Shown: in pieces, positions 27,945 to 37,457 of the stretch
Position numbering within the stretch: position 1 is the stretch's first letter
Layout: every line of letters begins with the position of its first letter
DNA from: Bacillus mesophilus
GTDB lineage: Bacteria > Bacillota > Bacilli > Bacillales > SA4
Assembly (NCBI RefSeq): GCF_011008845.1
Contig: NZ_JAAIWM010000001.1
Span: 124,001 to 188,000, forward strand
Length of the DNA: 64,000 bases
Direction of reading: 5' to 3'
Notes under the pieces: generated by a model
The model's input: only the letters and a program-made list of their open reading frames with translations
Told to the model about the DNA's origin: nothing
Database searches by the model: none
Made by a program: the position numbers and the translations under genes

Positions 27945-27972
27945 CATCATTGTGGGCTTACCCACAATGATG
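27945..27972 (-). terminator. Stem-loop after rplS
   Basis: Perfect 12-bp arms CATCATTGTGGG and CCCACAATGATG (27945..27956, 27961..27972), loop of 4 nt. No T-run follows at once. The second hairpin at 27851..27877 is the better terminator. This one may protect the mRNA 3' end. Confidence 0.7.
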
Positions 27973-27984
27973 GAAGTCTGTTTC

Positions 27985-28338
27985 TTATCGTATTTCTTTG
28001 ATACGTGCGGCTTTACCACGTAGATTGCGTAAGTAGTATAATTTCGCACGGCGTACTTTACCACGACGAATTACTTCGATTAGCGCAATTTTAGGTGAGT
28101 GTAATGGGAAAGCACGTTCAACACCAACACCGTAAGAGATCTTACGTACTGTGAATGTTTCGCTGATTCCTCCACCACGACGCTTAATCACAACACCTTC
28201 AAAGATCTGGATACGCTCACGAGTTCCTTCGACAACCTTTACGTGTACACGTACAGTGTCCCCAGAACGGAAAGCTGGTAGATCAGATTTAAGTTGGTCT
28301 TTAGTGATATCTTCGATTAACTTTTGCATCGTATTCAA
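27985..28338 (-). CDS. rplS: 50S ribosomal protein L19
   Basis: L19 is located at the 30S-50S interface. The 117 residues include the SH3-like core [24 protein letters not shown] and the basic tail ([17 protein letters not shown]). The ATG follows GGAAGGAGTTGAATACG. A conserved L19-type leader and promoter precede it (see separate entries). It lies downstream of trmD, in the rimM-trmD-rplS group. Confidence 0.98.
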   Translation of the reverse strand: MNTMQKLIEDITKDQLKSDLPAFRSGDTVRVHVKVVEGTRERIQIFEGVVIKRRGGGISETFTVRKISYGVGVERAFPLHSPKIALIEVIRRGKVRRAKLYYLRNLRGKAARIKEIR

Positions 28339-28430
28339 CTCCTTCCGAACAGATGCTCATTACAACGCTTTTAATCATTGCAGCGGAACACCGTTATCAC
28401 AGACTTTTCGGCACTATAGCCTAAGTCACA
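28339..28430 (-). promoter_or_regulatory. L19 (rplS) leader RNA, candidate autoregulatory 5' UTR
   Basis: The transcribed leader folds into a hairpin in which GACTT pairs with AAGTC around a GGC..GCC inner stem, followed by CGG-TGTT-CCG. The TTCCG of that second element (plus-strand 28384..28388) can also pair with CGGAA (28343..28347) next to the SD GGAAGGAG, so ribosome access could be switched. The position, directly in front of rplS, is that of the L19 leader RNA known in low-GC Gram-positives. Repression by L19 is inferred. Confidence 0.65.
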
Positions 28431-28436
28431 AGAAAC

Positions 28437-28465
28437 ATCATACCATACAGAACAGTGTGTTGCAA
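28437..28465 (-). promoter_or_regulatory. Sigma-A promoter of rplS
   Basis: Minus-strand TTGCAA (28460..28465) and TATGAT (28437..28442), 17-nt spacer. It lies only 3 bases after the trmD stop codon. The leader RNA starts right after it. Confidence 0.82.
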
Positions 28466-28468
28466 TAG

Positions 28469-29206
28469 CTAGTCTGTCTCTTTTTGCAGTTCATGTAACC
28501 ATTTTTTTTGCTGATCTGAAAGCTGTTCTTCAATAATTAAATCAGGTCTTCTTTGAAGTGTTCTTCTTAGCGATTCCTTTGATCGCCATTCCTCAATCTT
28601 TTTATGATTTCCTGATATAAGTACATCCGGCACCTTATATCCACGGAACTCTGCTGGTCTTGTATATTGTGGATGTTCTAAGTATCCAGTGCTAAAGGAA
28701 TCCTTTTTATGTGATACTTCATTACCAAGGACATCTGGCAATAAGCGGACTACACTATCTACCACCACCATTGCCGCTAACTCCCCACCTGTTAACACAT
28801 AGTCTCCAATCGAAATTTCATCAGTAACTACGTATTCTCTTATTCTTTCGTCATACCCTTCATAATGTCCACAAATGAAAATAAGGTGATCTTCCTCAGC
28901 CAGTTCCTCAGCCTTTTTTTGGTTCAGACGTTCCCCTTGAGGACACATTAAAATGACACGCGGAGATCCTTTTGACTGTTCCTTTAAATGATCCACAGCA
29001 TCAAAAATTGGCTGAGCTGTTAGAACCATCCCAGCTCCACCGCCGTACGGGTAGTCGTCAACGTTTTTATGCTTATTACTTGAATAATCACGAAAATTAA
29101 TAACCGAGATATCAACTGCTTCTTTTTCCTGTGCAATTTTCATCATCGAATGCTGCAACACCCCTGTGAACATCTCAGGAAATAAAGTTAGAATATTGAT
29201 CTTCAT
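28469..29206 (-). CDS. trmD: tRNA (guanine37-N1)-methyltransferase TrmD
   Basis: TrmD methylates G37 of tRNAs, keeping the reading frame. It is an SPOUT enzyme with the trefoil-knot SAM site: [28 protein letters not shown] and [15 protein letters not shown]. Length is 245. It overlaps the rimM stop codon as TAATG. Confidence 0.98.
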   Translation of the reverse strand: MKINILTLFPEMFTGVLQHSMMKIAQEKEAVDISVINFRDYSSNKHKNVDDYPYGGGAGMVLTAQPIFDAVDHLKEQSKGSPRVILMCPQGERLNQKKAEELAEEDHLIFICGHYEGYDERIREYVVTDEISIGDYVLTGGELAAMVVVDSVVRLLPDVLGNEVSHKKDSFSTGYLEHPQYTRPAEFRGYKVPDVLISGNHKKIEEWRSKESLRRTLQRRPDLIIEEQLSDQQKKWLHELQKETD

Positions 29207-29724
29207 TAAGAAAGTAACCCTTCCATAGGTTGAATGATAATCAGCTTATTATCAACATCAATCTTTTGAACAACATCCTTTATGTAAGGAATTAGTGCAT
29301 CCTTCACTCCATTACGTTGAATGACCCATACATCATTCGCTCCTGTGGAAAGAATCTCTTTAATTTTTCCAAGATTCTCTCCATCCACCGTTTCAACCGA
29401 ACATCCGATAATTTCATGATAATAAAATTCACCTTCATCTAACTTACCCTGCTGTGCCTCAGGAATCTTTACCAACGCACCTTTGAAGCGCTCAACATGA
29501 TTTACATTGCTATAGCCTTCAAATGTTAGTAGATTAAAATTCTTGTGAACACGATGCCCAGATACCTTTACTTCAATTGGTTCCTTTTCATTTTGTAAAA
29601 AGATAAATAATGAATTTCCAATAGCATAGCGTTCTTCAGGAAAATCAGTAGTTGAGATTACTCTAACTTCACCTCTTATACCATGGGTATTTACAATTTT
29701 TCCGACATTGAACCATTTACTCAA
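29206..29724 (-). CDS. rimM: Ribosome maturation factor RimM
   Basis: RimM assists 30S assembly by binding S19. The N-terminal beta-barrel opens [16 protein letters not shown], and a C-terminal PRC-barrel includes [16 protein letters not shown] and GANDVWVIQ. Length is 172. Start is TTG (TTGAGTAAATGG) after GAGGTGACAAGA, giving MSKWFN. It overlaps trmD by 1 nt. Confidence 0.97.
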   Translation of the reverse strand: MSKWFNVGKIVNTHGIRGEVRVISTTDFPEERYAIGNSLFIFLQNEKEPIEVKVSGHRVHKNFNLLTFEGYSNVNHVERFKGALVKIPEAQQGKLDEGEFYYHEIIGCSVETVDGENLGKIKEILSTGANDVWVIQRNGVKDALIPYIKDVVQKIDVDNKLIIIQPMEGLLS

Positions 29725-29736
29725 ATCTTGTCACCT

Positions 29737-30114
29737 CTATCTTATGTCTACTATTTTTCCGTCTTCAATAATAATTACTTGGTCATGGCCATTCCATTGA
29801 TCACCAATTCCCACATCAATGATTGCCTGTATTTCCTGTTGTTTGATTTCACTACCTAATGGTAGCATATGTAATTGTTCTAATCTAAAATCTAGATTCC
29901 TTATTTTTTCCTTTCTAGTATCCATCTCATTCTCATATGTTTGTATTTGTGAAGGAAGTGATTTCTTGTTTAATTCCATTCTTTTCTGTTCAAATCGTAA
30001 CTGGTCACATTCTTTTTGTAATTGCAATCGCTGTGAGGAAAATTGTTTTTGCAGCTCTTGCCTACTTTTTTCGGTTAAGACTTGTTTCACAATAACAGTT
30101 TGAATGACTTTCAA
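29737..30114 (-). CDS. ylqD: YlqD family protein of unknown function
   Basis: A soluble 125-residue protein. A central coiled coil (about 15-85; many Gln, Lys, Glu and Arg) is followed by a short beta-rich tail (GIGDQWNGHDQVIIIEDGKIVDI). The family is conserved between khpA and rimM in Bacillaceae, but no function is known. Start is TTG (MKVIQT) with SD GAGGGGGAAG. Confidence 0.88.
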   Translation of the reverse strand: MKVIQTVIVKQVLTEKSRQELQKQFSSQRLQLQKECDQLRFEQKRMELNKKSLPSQIQTYENEMDTRKEKIRNLDFRLEQLHMLPLGSEIKQQEIQAIIDVGIGDQWNGHDQVIIIEDGKIVDIR

Positions 30115-30213
30115 GTTAACTTCCCCCTCTATTTAAAGGCTGTTTTCGTATCTTGATGTGAATAGAAACTTTACCCCCAGATGATGTCACAAAAGGTAAT
30201 TAAGGTAGTCTTA

Positions 30214-30243
30214 CAAAAAAAAGGGAGAGGAAAGTCCTCACCC
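30214..30243 (-). terminator. Intrinsic terminator after khpA
   Basis: GGGTGAGGA and TCCTCTCCC pair (one mismatch, 3-nt loop). On the minus strand they are followed by at least eight T bases (TTTTTTTT). The stem lies about 66-97 nt downstream of the khpA stop codon. Confidence 0.9.
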
Positions 30244-30309
30244 TTTTAGAAGTATTTCTAGTTGAATTAAGTTTCAGCGAAGTACGCATCCACAATGAAA
30301 CGAAGCTTC

Positions 30310-30555
30310 TTACTGAATATCTAGATGTATGCGCTTATTACTCTTAGAAGACGCAGAAGAATAAATGACTGTACGAATGGCTTTAGCAACTCGTCCATTT
30401 TTACCAATTATTTTACCGACATCATCTTTATGAACAGTTAGTTTATAAGTGATATGCTGGTTGTCTTCAACCTCTTGAATAACAACCGCTTCTGGATAAT
30501 CCACTAAAGGCTTAACAATCGTTTCAATTAATTCTTTCATTTGAGCCACGCTCAT
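30310..30555 (-). CDS. khpA: RNA-binding KH-domain protein KhpA (YlqC)
   Basis: A small protein of 81 residues composed of one KH domain with the GKIIGKNGR loop (GxxG, about residues 47-55). KhpA, often with KhpB (Jag/EloR), binds RNA and affects cell shape and division in other Firmicutes. The ATG overlaps the rpsP stop (TAATG). It lies after rpsP and before ylqD. Confidence 0.96.
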   Translation of the reverse strand: MSVAQMKELIETIVKPLVDYPEAVVIQEVEDNQHITYKLTVHKDDVGKIIGKNGRVAKAIRTVIYSSASSKSNKRIHLDIQ

Positions 30556-30827
30556 TACTTACTGTTTCTTGCGATGTGGAACTTTTCCATGATCCCTTGC
30601 TTAGAGAAAAGGTTACGAACTGTATCAGATGGCTTAGCACCATTTGATAACCACTTAAGAGCTAACTCTTCATTAATGTCAACTAATGCTGGAGCAGCAA
30701 CTGGATTGTAAGTACCAATTTCTTCAATTAGACGACCATCACGTGGTGAACGAGAGTCTGCAACTACTACACGATAAAAAGGATTTTTCTTTGAACCCAT
30801 GCGCTTTAAACGAATTTTAACTGCCAT
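30555..30827 (-). CDS. rpsP: 30S ribosomal protein S16
   Basis: S16 binds 16S rRNA early in 30S assembly. The sequence begins [20 protein letters not shown], the family's start. The longest ORF adds a GTG that lies in the SD (GGAGGTG), so the ATG at 30827 is chosen and gives 90 residues. It opens the rpsP-khpA pair after its own promoter. Confidence 0.98.
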   Translation of the reverse strand: MAVKIRLKRMGSKKNPFYRVVVADSRSPRDGRLIEEIGTYNPVAAPALVDINEELALKWLSNGAKPSDTVRNLFSKQGIMEKFHIARNSK

Positions 30828-30904
30828 TTTATATAGCACCTCCGAAATTTTATATAATAATTAAATGTTGGATAAATCTATATCCTAATATAACAACAAA
30901 ATAT

Positions 30905-30933
30905 ATCATACCAAGAAGAAAATTGTTTGTAAA
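30905..30933 (-). promoter_or_regulatory. Sigma-A promoter of rpsP
   Basis: TTTACA (30928..30933) and TATGAT (30905..30910) on the minus strand with a 17-nt spacer, about 78 nt upstream of the rpsP ATG. It lies in the gap after ffh. Confidence 0.83.
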
Positions 30934-31004
30934 GTATTTTTTCTTAACACCCTGAAAATTTCTTGTGATATAAGGCATTTTCAAAGCAAAAGATCGAATA
31001 GAAC

Positions 31005-32348
31005 TTACATAAAAGGAAGTTTAAAGCCACCTTTTTTCTTCCCTTTTTGCATATTAGACATTTGTTTCATCATTTTTTTCATATCTTCGAATTGCTTAAG
31101 TAGACGGTTAACTTCCTGAACAGAAGTTCCGCTTCCTTTGGCAATTCTTTTTTTACGACTAGCATTAATGATTTCAGGTTGAACCTTTTCCTTCTTAGTC
31201 ATGGATTTTATAATTGCCTCTACATGACCAATTTGCTTTTCATCAACCTGTACATTTTTTAGGCCCTTCATTTTGTTTGCTCCTGGTAGCATTCCAAGAA
31301 GCTCATCTAATGGACCCATGCTTCTTACTTGTGCGAGTTGTTCTAGGAAATCATCAAAAGTGAAAGACATGGTTCGCATTTTCTGCTCAAGCTCTTTTGC
31401 TTTTTCTTCATCCACAGAGGCCTGCGCTTTCTCAATAAGGGTAAGCACATCTCCCATACCTAATATACGGGAAGCCATTCTTTCAGGATGAAACGCTTCA
31501 ATCGCATCCATCTTTTCTCCTAGTCCGACGAACTTAATAGGTGTATTGGTCACTGCCTTAACAGACAACGCTGCCCCACCACGTGTATCACCATCAAGTT
31601 TGGTTAAAACAACTCCTGTAATATCTAGCTGCTCATTAAAGCTTTCTGCAACATTTACAGCATCTTGACCTGTCATCGCATCAACAACTAAGAAAATCTC
31701 GTCTGGCTTTGCAAGTTCTTTTACTTCTTTAAGCTCATTCATTAGATTTTCATCAACATGTAGTCGACCAGCTGTATCAATTAACACATAGTCATAGTGT
31801 TCTTTTTTCGCATGTTCAATAGCTTGTCTCGCAATTTCAACAGGGCTCACCTGATCTCCTAACGAGAAAACCGGCATACTTAATTGCTTACCTAATGTTT
31901 CAAGCTGTTTAATTGCAGCAGGTCGATAAATATCAGCTGCCACCAGCATAGGGTTTTTATTATATTTCTTTCGAAGCAGGTTAGCGAGCTTACCAGTGGT
32001 TGTTGTCTTACCAGCACCTTGTAACCCAACCATCATGACGACTGTTGGTGGGCGATTAGAAACAGCAATTTTACTTTGCTCGCCACCCATTAGAGCGGTT
32101 AGCTCTTCTTGAACAACTTTAATGATCTGTTGTCCTGGGGTTAAGCTTTTCATAACCTCCTGGCCAACAGAACGCTCGGACACCTTTTTAACAAACTCTT
32201 TTACAACTTTGAAGTTAACATCAGCTTCTAGTAATGCAAGTCGAACTTCTCGCATCATTTCCTTTACGTCAGCTTCTGTTACCTTCCCTTTCCCTTTAAT
32301 CTTTTGAATGGTACCTTGTAATCGGTCGGCTAATCCTTCAAATGCCAT
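31005..32348 (-). CDS. ffh: Signal recognition particle protein Ffh
   Basis: Ffh with the 4.5S/6S-type RNA brings ribosomes making membrane proteins to FtsY. The NG domain has a helical bundle (1-90) and P-loop GLQGAGKT (108-115), then DTAGRL and TKLDGD. The methionine-rich M domain (about 300-447; KMMKQMSNMQ) binds signal sequences and RNA. Length is 447. SD AGGGGGAGG. It is directly downstream of ylxM. Confidence 0.98.
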   Translation of the reverse strand: MAFEGLADRLQGTIQKIKGKGKVTEADVKEMMREVRLALLEADVNFKVVKEFVKKVSERSVGQEVMKSLTPGQQIIKVVQEELTALMGGEQSKIAVSNRPPTVVMMVGLQGAGKTTTTGKLANLLRKKYNKNPMLVAADIYRPAAIKQLETLGKQLSMPVFSLGDQVSPVEIARQAIEHAKKEHYDYVLIDTAGRLHVDENLMNELKEVKELAKPDEIFLVVDAMTGQDAVNVAESFNEQLDITGVVLTKLDGDTRGGAALSVKAVTNTPIKFVGLGEKMDAIEAFHPERMASRILGMGDVLTLIEKAQASVDEEKAKELEQKMRTMSFTFDDFLEQLAQVRSMGPLDELLGMLPGANKMKGLKNVQVDEKQIGHVEAIIKSMTKKEKVQPEIINASRKKRIAKGSGTSVQEVNRLLKQFEDMKKMMKQMSNMQKGKKKGGFKLPFM

Positions 32349-32361
32349 CGCTTGCCTCCCC

Positions 32362-32682
32362 CTAATCTAATTGATCAAGTTCATCTATTAGCGTTCTTAC
32401 CTGTTCCAAATCAAGTGTTTCATTTTTAATTTGTTTAATAATAATTTGCCTTTTTTGAAATTTCTCGAGTAAGTGTAGTTTATTCTCATACTCTTCAAGC
32501 ATAGCTTCAGTCCGTTTTATATTATCATAGACTGCTTGGCGACTAACTTGATATTCTTCAGCAATTTCACCTAAGGAGTAGTCATCTAGGTAATATAACA
32601 CCATATAGCTCCGTTGTTTTGGAGTTAGTAGTGACTGATAAAAATCAAATAGTAGATTCATTCTTGTTGTTTTTTCAAGCAA
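32362..32682 (-). CDS. ylxM: YlxM, sigma-like helix-turn-helix partner of SRP
   Basis: The protein has 106 residues. A sigma-70 region 4-like HTH is visible ([27 protein letters not shown], about residues 32-58). YlxM belongs to a small conserved group found next to ffh and is proposed to modulate the SRP. There is no other domain. Start TTG after GGGGGGATTC. It lies 13 nt before ffh. Confidence 0.93.
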   Translation of the reverse strand: MLEKTTRMNLLFDFYQSLLTPKQRSYMVLYYLDDYSLGEIAEEYQVSRQAVYDNIKRTEAMLEEYENKLHLLEKFQKRQIIIKQIKNETLDLEQVRTLIDELDQLD

Positions 32683-32724
32683 AAGAATCCCCCCTCATCA
32701 AGTGAAACAACTTTACAACACATC

Positions 32725-32753
32725 ATCTTACATCACTAGCCAAAGACTGTCAA
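32725..32753 (-). promoter_or_regulatory. Sigma-A promoter of ylxM-ffh
   Basis: TTGACA (32748..32753) and TAAGAT (32725..32730) with a 17-nt spacer on the minus strand, about 42 nt upstream of the ylxM start. Confidence 0.85.
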
Positions 32754-32769
32754 GAAATAACACTTGACT

Positions 32770-32842
32770 AAAAGAAAAACTGAAGTGCCCCAAATGGAAT
32801 TTCCGTTAAGAGCAACCTCCTCAAAAGTGAGGTCCGCTTCAG
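32770..32842 (-). terminator. Branched terminator between ftsY and ylxM
   Basis: The outer stem CTGAAG (32780..32785) pairs with CTTCAG (32837..32842), enclosing a second stem ACCTC..GAGGT. On the minus strand it ends in TTTTTCTTTT. The outer ends look like those of the dispersed repeat at 61704..61830 (CTGAAGTGCC), so this may be a worn copy of it. It terminates ftsY transcription before the ylxM promoter. Confidence 0.65.
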
Positions 32843-32862
32843 CCTTATCTTACTTTGTCAAA

Positions 32863-33864
32863 CTAATCTTCTTTTCTTTCTTCAGCTTCCTCAAGCATGT
32901 CACTAAATAGACCAAATACGAACTGTTCTGGGTCAAATTCTTGGAGGTCATCCATTTTCTCTCCTAAGCCCACGAACTTAACAGGAGTGTTCAATTCATT
33001 ACGAATTGCTAGTACAATTCCCCCCTTTGCTGTCCCGTCTAGTTTAGTTAACACAATTCCTGTGACATCAGTTGCTTGAGTGAACGTTTTAGCCTGACTC
33101 ATTGCATTTTGTCCAGTTGTAGCATCTAAAACTAATAGTACTTCGTGTGGTGCACCAGGAACTTCACGTTCGATGACACGTTTAACTTTTTCAAGCTCCT
33201 TCATAAGGTTAACTTTGTTCTGTAAACGACCAGCCGTATCACAAAGTAGTACATCCACCTGACGTGATTTAGCAGCTTGCAATGCATCATATACTACAGC
33301 AGCTGGGTCAGAACCCTCAGATTGTTTAATAACAGATACTCCTACTCGTTCTCCCCAAACCTCTAATTGATCGATAGCACCCGCTCTAAACGTATCCCCT
33401 GCAGCTAATAAGACAGATTTTCCGTCTTGCTTCAGTTTATGAGCAAGCTTTCCAATAGAGGTAGTTTTTCCGACTCCATTAACTCCAACTACTAACACAA
33501 CCGTTAATCCAGTCTCCTGTAAATTCAAGCTATTTTCTTCATCAAAATCGCCTTGATAGATCTCAACAAGCTTTTCTGAAATGACTGAATGCATATCACG
33601 TGGATCCTGAATATTACGCTTCTTGACTTCATCCTTAAGTTCATCAATAAGCTCCATCACAGTCGATACCCCGACATCAGCTGAAATTAATATTTCCTCG
33701 AGTTCTTCGAAAAAGTCTTCATCCACTTTACGATAACGGTATACTAAGTCATTTACACGACCAGCAAACGAATCACGTGTTTTCGTTAAACCTTCTTTGA
33801 ACTTTTCAGTTACTGAAGTTGTTTGATTTGAAATACTTTCCTTTAGCTTTTTAAAGAAGCTCAT
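32863..33864 (-). CDS. ftsY: Signal recognition particle receptor FtsY
   Basis: FtsY is the SRP receptor at the membrane. The short N-terminal region (about 1-45, charged) replaces the longer acidic A domain of Gram-negatives. The NG GTPase domain carries GVNGVGKT (127-134), AGDTFRAGA, DTAGRL and TKLDGTAKGG. Length is 333. It follows smc. SD GAGGGTATTAA. Confidence 0.98.
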   Translation of the reverse strand: MSFFKKLKESISNQTTSVTEKFKEGLTKTRDSFAGRVNDLVYRYRKVDEDFFEELEEILISADVGVSTVMELIDELKDEVKKRNIQDPRDMHSVISEKLVEIYQGDFDEENSLNLQETGLTVVLVVGVNGVGKTTSIGKLAHKLKQDGKSVLLAAGDTFRAGAIDQLEVWGERVGVSVIKQSEGSDPAAVVYDALQAAKSRQVDVLLCDTAGRLQNKVNLMKELEKVKRVIEREVPGAPHEVLLVLDATTGQNAMSQAKTFTQATDVTGIVLTKLDGTAKGGIVLAIRNELNTPVKFVGLGEKMDDLQEFDPEQFVFGLFSDMLEEAEERKED

Positions 33865-33890
33865 TTAATACCCTCATTTCCCTCTATTTA

Positions 33891-36800
33891 CTAGATACCC
33901 ACCAATTCCTTAGAGTCTTCAAGTCTTACTGATACTAGCTTTGAGACTCCAGATTCTTGCATAGTTACACCGTATAAGACATCACTTTCTTCCATTGTTC
34001 CTTTACGGTGTGTTATCACAATAAATTGTGTTTCTTGGCTAAACTTCTTTAAATACAGTCCAAATCGATGTACATTTGCATCATCCAAGGCTGCTTCCAC
34101 TTCATCTAATACACAGAATGGAACTGGCCTTACTTTTAAAATAGAAAACAATAAGGCAATCGCTGTAAGTGCTCGTTCTCCTCCTGATAAAAGACCTAAG
34201 TTTGTAAGTTTTTTGCCCGGTGGCTGCGCTACTATGTCAACACCTGTATTTAATAGATCTTCTGGATTAGTGAGCCGTAGATCAGCTCTTCCGCCTCCAA
34301 ATAGAGATTTAAATACCCCCTCAAAATGAGAACGTATGGCTGAGAAGGTAGTCTCAAAGCGTTTTTTCATTTCTTCATCCATTTCCCCTATAACTCTATA
34401 TAACGTATCCTTCGCTTCTACTAAGTCATTTTTCTGTTCTAGTAGGAAATGATGTCGTTCTGAAACTCTCTCATATTCTTCGATTGCTCCCATGTTAACA
34501 GATCCTAGCTCTTCAATGGCTAGTTTAATGAGCTTTACCTTTGTCCTTGCTTCTTGACTATCAACCGTTAGTGGATATTTGTCCTTAGCTGCCTCAAAGG
34601 TAAGCATGTACTCTTCACGAAGGTGCGTTAAACGATTTTCAAGTTCCACATCTAGTCGATTACTTTTTACTTCCTCATCTTTCACCGCTTCTACTAGTTG
34701 CTTATACTGTCGCCTAATTTCCTTTAACTCATTTTCGATATCCTCTATTTTGGTCTGCAATTGAAGCCGCTCTTCACGTCTTGAGGAAATGAGCTGTAAC
34801 GTATCATTTTTATCAAGAAGCTTTTGCTTGGCTAATCGATCGAGCTGTTCTTCCCCTGAATCAGTTGATGTCATCTCACTTGAGAGTAAGGCTAAATCTT
34901 CCTTGGTAATTTGAAGCAACTGATCTGTTTCATTAAGCTCCTGTTGAAAACGATCTGTTTTTTCTTGTTGGTTCATAAGCTCTTGTTTTCTCTCTGCAAG
35001 CTGAATTCTAATATTAGTGATATCGCTTTGAAGAGTTTCTCTTGATGCCTGTTGTTTAGCCTTTTGCTCTGTTAGTTGCTTAATATCTTCGTCTAAAGCA
35101 GCAATTTTTCCTACAAGATCATTAAGCTCAGATTCCAAGACTGTTTTACGCGCAAGCATTTGGTCTCGGTCTGCTAGGAACATTTCCTTTTCGTGATCAT
35201 ACATAGATAATCTTTCATTTAAACTCTTTTCCTCAACCTCTACCTCACGAATGCTTGATTTTAATCCCTGCTCTTTAAAACGAAGTTCTTCACCACTAGC
35301 TCTTTGCTCGTTTAATAAAGCTTCATCGTCTAGTATGGTCTTTTTTAAGCTCTTTACATACTCTTCAAGTTTTATCGTTTTTTCCTGTATATCTTCTAAT
35401 CTACTCGTTAGTTGTTCTAGTTCTCGCTGTCTACCCAACAGTGAATTTGATTTTTGCTTTACTGCTCCCCCAGTCATTGCCCCACCCGGACTTACAACAT
35501 CGCCATCGAGGGTAACTAGTCGGTAACGGTAATTAATTAATCTAGCAATTTCATTCGCACCTTTGAGGTCTTTTGTAATAATAACATTACCTAACAAACT
35601 ACTAATTACATTTTCATGCTTGCCCTGATATGTGATTAAGTCAACCGCAACGCCAACGAAGGCATCGTGTGATTGAAGTTTTCTCAGTTGATCCTCAGGT
35701 ACTTTTTTTCCAGAAATAACAGATAAAGGTAAAAACGTTGCTCGTCCATAATGATTTTGCTTTAAAAACTGAATAGCCTTACGAGCATTTGTTTCATGAT
35801 CAACAACAATGTGCTGCATAGAAGCCCCGAGTGCAATTTCTAGTGCGGTTTCGTAATCTTTAGGTACAGAAATTAGTTCTGCAATCGCCCCGTCAATTCC
35901 TTCAAGCTTATGATTACGAGCCTTAAGCACCTCTTTAACTCCTTGGAAGAACCCAGAGTAGTCCTCTTGCATCTCTTCTAACGTTTCTTTTCTAGATTTC
36001 GTTTGCTGCAGAACTTGATAACTCTGGTACAGCATTGATTCTTTCTTCTGGTAATCTTCCTTCATCTTCTCAATTTTCGCTTGAAGCTTTCGATACTCAT
36101 CGATGTGTTCGTTTAACTCTTCTTGTTGAGTTTCTAGTTGACGACTCAACCCAGCTTTTCGCTCTAGTAAATCAGCACGAAGGAGAACATATTTTTCGTT
36201 TGATTGGTCAAGGCGTTCGTTTTTTACCTTTTGCTGATTAATTTGCTCAGATATATGTGACAATTCATTCCGTTTGGAGGCCTGTTCATTTAAATGCTCA
36301 ATATAATCACTTTTTATATTCTCAAGCTGCTCTTCCATGTTTTCATTATAAGAACCATATTGCTTTTCATTCATAGAGAGTTCTGTTGTTAATTCTTTAA
36401 CGACCTCTTTTAATGTTTGAAGACGTTGGTTTTCAGTTATTAACAATTCTTTATAACGACTAACTTTTATCTCATTTTCTTGGACCGTTTTTTCAAGCTG
36501 TCCTCTGTTTTGAGAAGCATTCTTTTTTCTTTCTTTTAAGACTTCCTTCTGTCCCTCAAGCTTTTCTAATTCTCCAGTAGTTAGTAAGAGTACTTCTTGA
36601 AGCTGTGAGATTGATTCATCAAAATCTCGAATATCATTTCGAATATTTTCGACCTGGGCCTCTTCACGTTGAATGACTGAGGCAAGCTTTAGCTCTTGAT
36701 CCTTATGCTCTTCTAATTGCTCTAATAAGGTCTTCCACTTGTTATGAAGATCTTCTATCTCATACACAGTTAAGGCAACTTCAAATTTTTCTAGCTCGTC

Positions 36801-37457
36801 CTTTTTTTCCAGATAATCCTTTGCAATGGAAGACTGAATCTTTAATGGCTCTAACTGGTTCTCAAGCTCATGAAGTATATCTTCTACCCGATTTAAATTA
36901 TCCTGTGCATCAGCTAGTTTACTTTCTGCTTTCTTTTTACGAGTTTTATATTTTAATACCCCTGCCGCTTCTTCAAAAATAGTTCGTCTTTCTTCAGCTT
37001 TACTACTTAAGATCTCTTCGACCTTACCTTGTGAGATAATGGAAAAAGCTTCTCTACCGAGACCAGAATCCATAAATAAATCAACAATATCCTTCAAGCG
37101 ACAAGTCTGTTTATTAATTTGAAACTCAGACTCTCCAGAACGAAATACTCTTCTTGTTACGCTAACCTCATGATAATCAATCGGTAGAAACTGATCCTCA
37201 TTATCTAAAGTTAATGTGACTTCTGCTACGTTAAGTGATTTTCTAGAATCACTGCCTGCAAAAATAATATCCTCCATCTTTGCACCACGAAGTGATTTTG
37301 CCGACTGCTCTCCAAGTACCCATCTAATTGCATCGGTGATATTACTTTTCCCACTACCATTTGGTCCTACGACAGCAGTAACTCCCGGAACAAAATCAAC
37401 TGATACACGTTCTGCAAAAGACTTGAACCCTACTATATCTAAACGTTTGAGGAACAT
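33891..37457 (-). CDS. smc: Chromosome partition protein Smc
   Basis: Smc condenses the chromosome as a dimer with ScpA and ScpB. An ABC ATPase head is split between the N- and C-termini: Walker A GPNGSGKSN (about 32-40) and C-terminal LLSGGERALTAIAL and CVLDEVEAALDDAN. Two long coiled coils flank the hinge at about 510-640 (VPKDYETALEIALGASMQH...TLDGDVVSPGGAMTGG). Length is 1188. SD GTAGGAGGGG. It sits before ftsY and after rnc. Confidence 0.99.
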   Translation of the reverse strand: MFLKRLDIVGFKSFAERVSVDFVPGVTAVVGPNGSGKSNITDAIRWVLGEQSAKSLRGAKMEDIIFAGSDSRKSLNVAEVTLTLDNEDQFLPIDYHEVSVTRRVFRSGESEFQINKQTCRLKDIVDLFMDSGLGREAFSIISQGKVEEILSSKAEERRTIFEEAAGVLKYKTRKKKAESKLADAQDNLNRVEDILHELENQLEPLKIQSSIAKDYLEKKDELEKFEVALTVYEIEDLHNKWKTLLEQLEEHKDQELKLASVIQREEAQVENIRNDIRDFDESISQLQEVLLLTTGELEKLEGQKEVLKERKKNASQNRGQLEKTVQENEIKVSRYKELLITENQRLQTLKEVVKELTTELSMNEKQYGSYNENMEEQLENIKSDYIEHLNEQASKRNELSHISEQINQQKVKNERLDQSNEKYVLLRADLLERKAGLSRQLETQQEELNEHIDEYRKLQAKIEKMKEDYQKKESMLYQSYQVLQQTKSRKETLEEMQEDYSGFFQGVKEVLKARNHKLEGIDGAIAELISVPKDYETALEIALGASMQHIVVDHETNARKAIQFLKQNHYGRATFLPLSVISGKKVPEDQLRKLQSHDAFVGVAVDLITYQGKHENVISSLLGNVIITKDLKGANEIARLINYRYRLVTLDGDVVSPGGAMTGGAVKQKSNSLLGRQRELEQLTSRLEDIQEKTIKLEEYVKSLKKTILDDEALLNEQRASGEELRFKEQGLKSSIREVEVEEKSLNERLSMYDHEKEMFLADRDQMLARKTVLESELNDLVGKIAALDEDIKQLTEQKAKQQASRETLQSDITNIRIQLAERKQELMNQQEKTDRFQQELNETDQLLQITKEDLALLSSEMTSTDSGEEQLDRLAKQKLLDKNDTLQLISSRREERLQLQTKIEDIENELKEIRRQYKQLVEAVKDEEVKSNRLDVELENRLTHLREEYMLTFEAAKDKYPLTVDSQEARTKVKLIKLAIEELGSVNMGAIEEYERVSERHHFLLEQKNDLVEAKDTLYRVIGEMDEEMKKRFETTFSAIRSHFEGVFKSLFGGGRADLRLTNPEDLLNTGVDIVAQPPGKKLTNLGLLSGGERALTAIALLFSILKVRPVPFCVLDEVEAALDDANVHRFGLYLKKFSQETQFIVITHRKGTMEESDVLYGVTMQESGVSKLVSVRLEDSKELVGI

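Noticed and set aside
29819..30103. 94-codon Cys/Ser-rich plus-strand ORF
   Set aside because: Antisense to ylqD; Cys-rich composition is an artefact of the Gln/Lys-rich coiled coil on the other strand.
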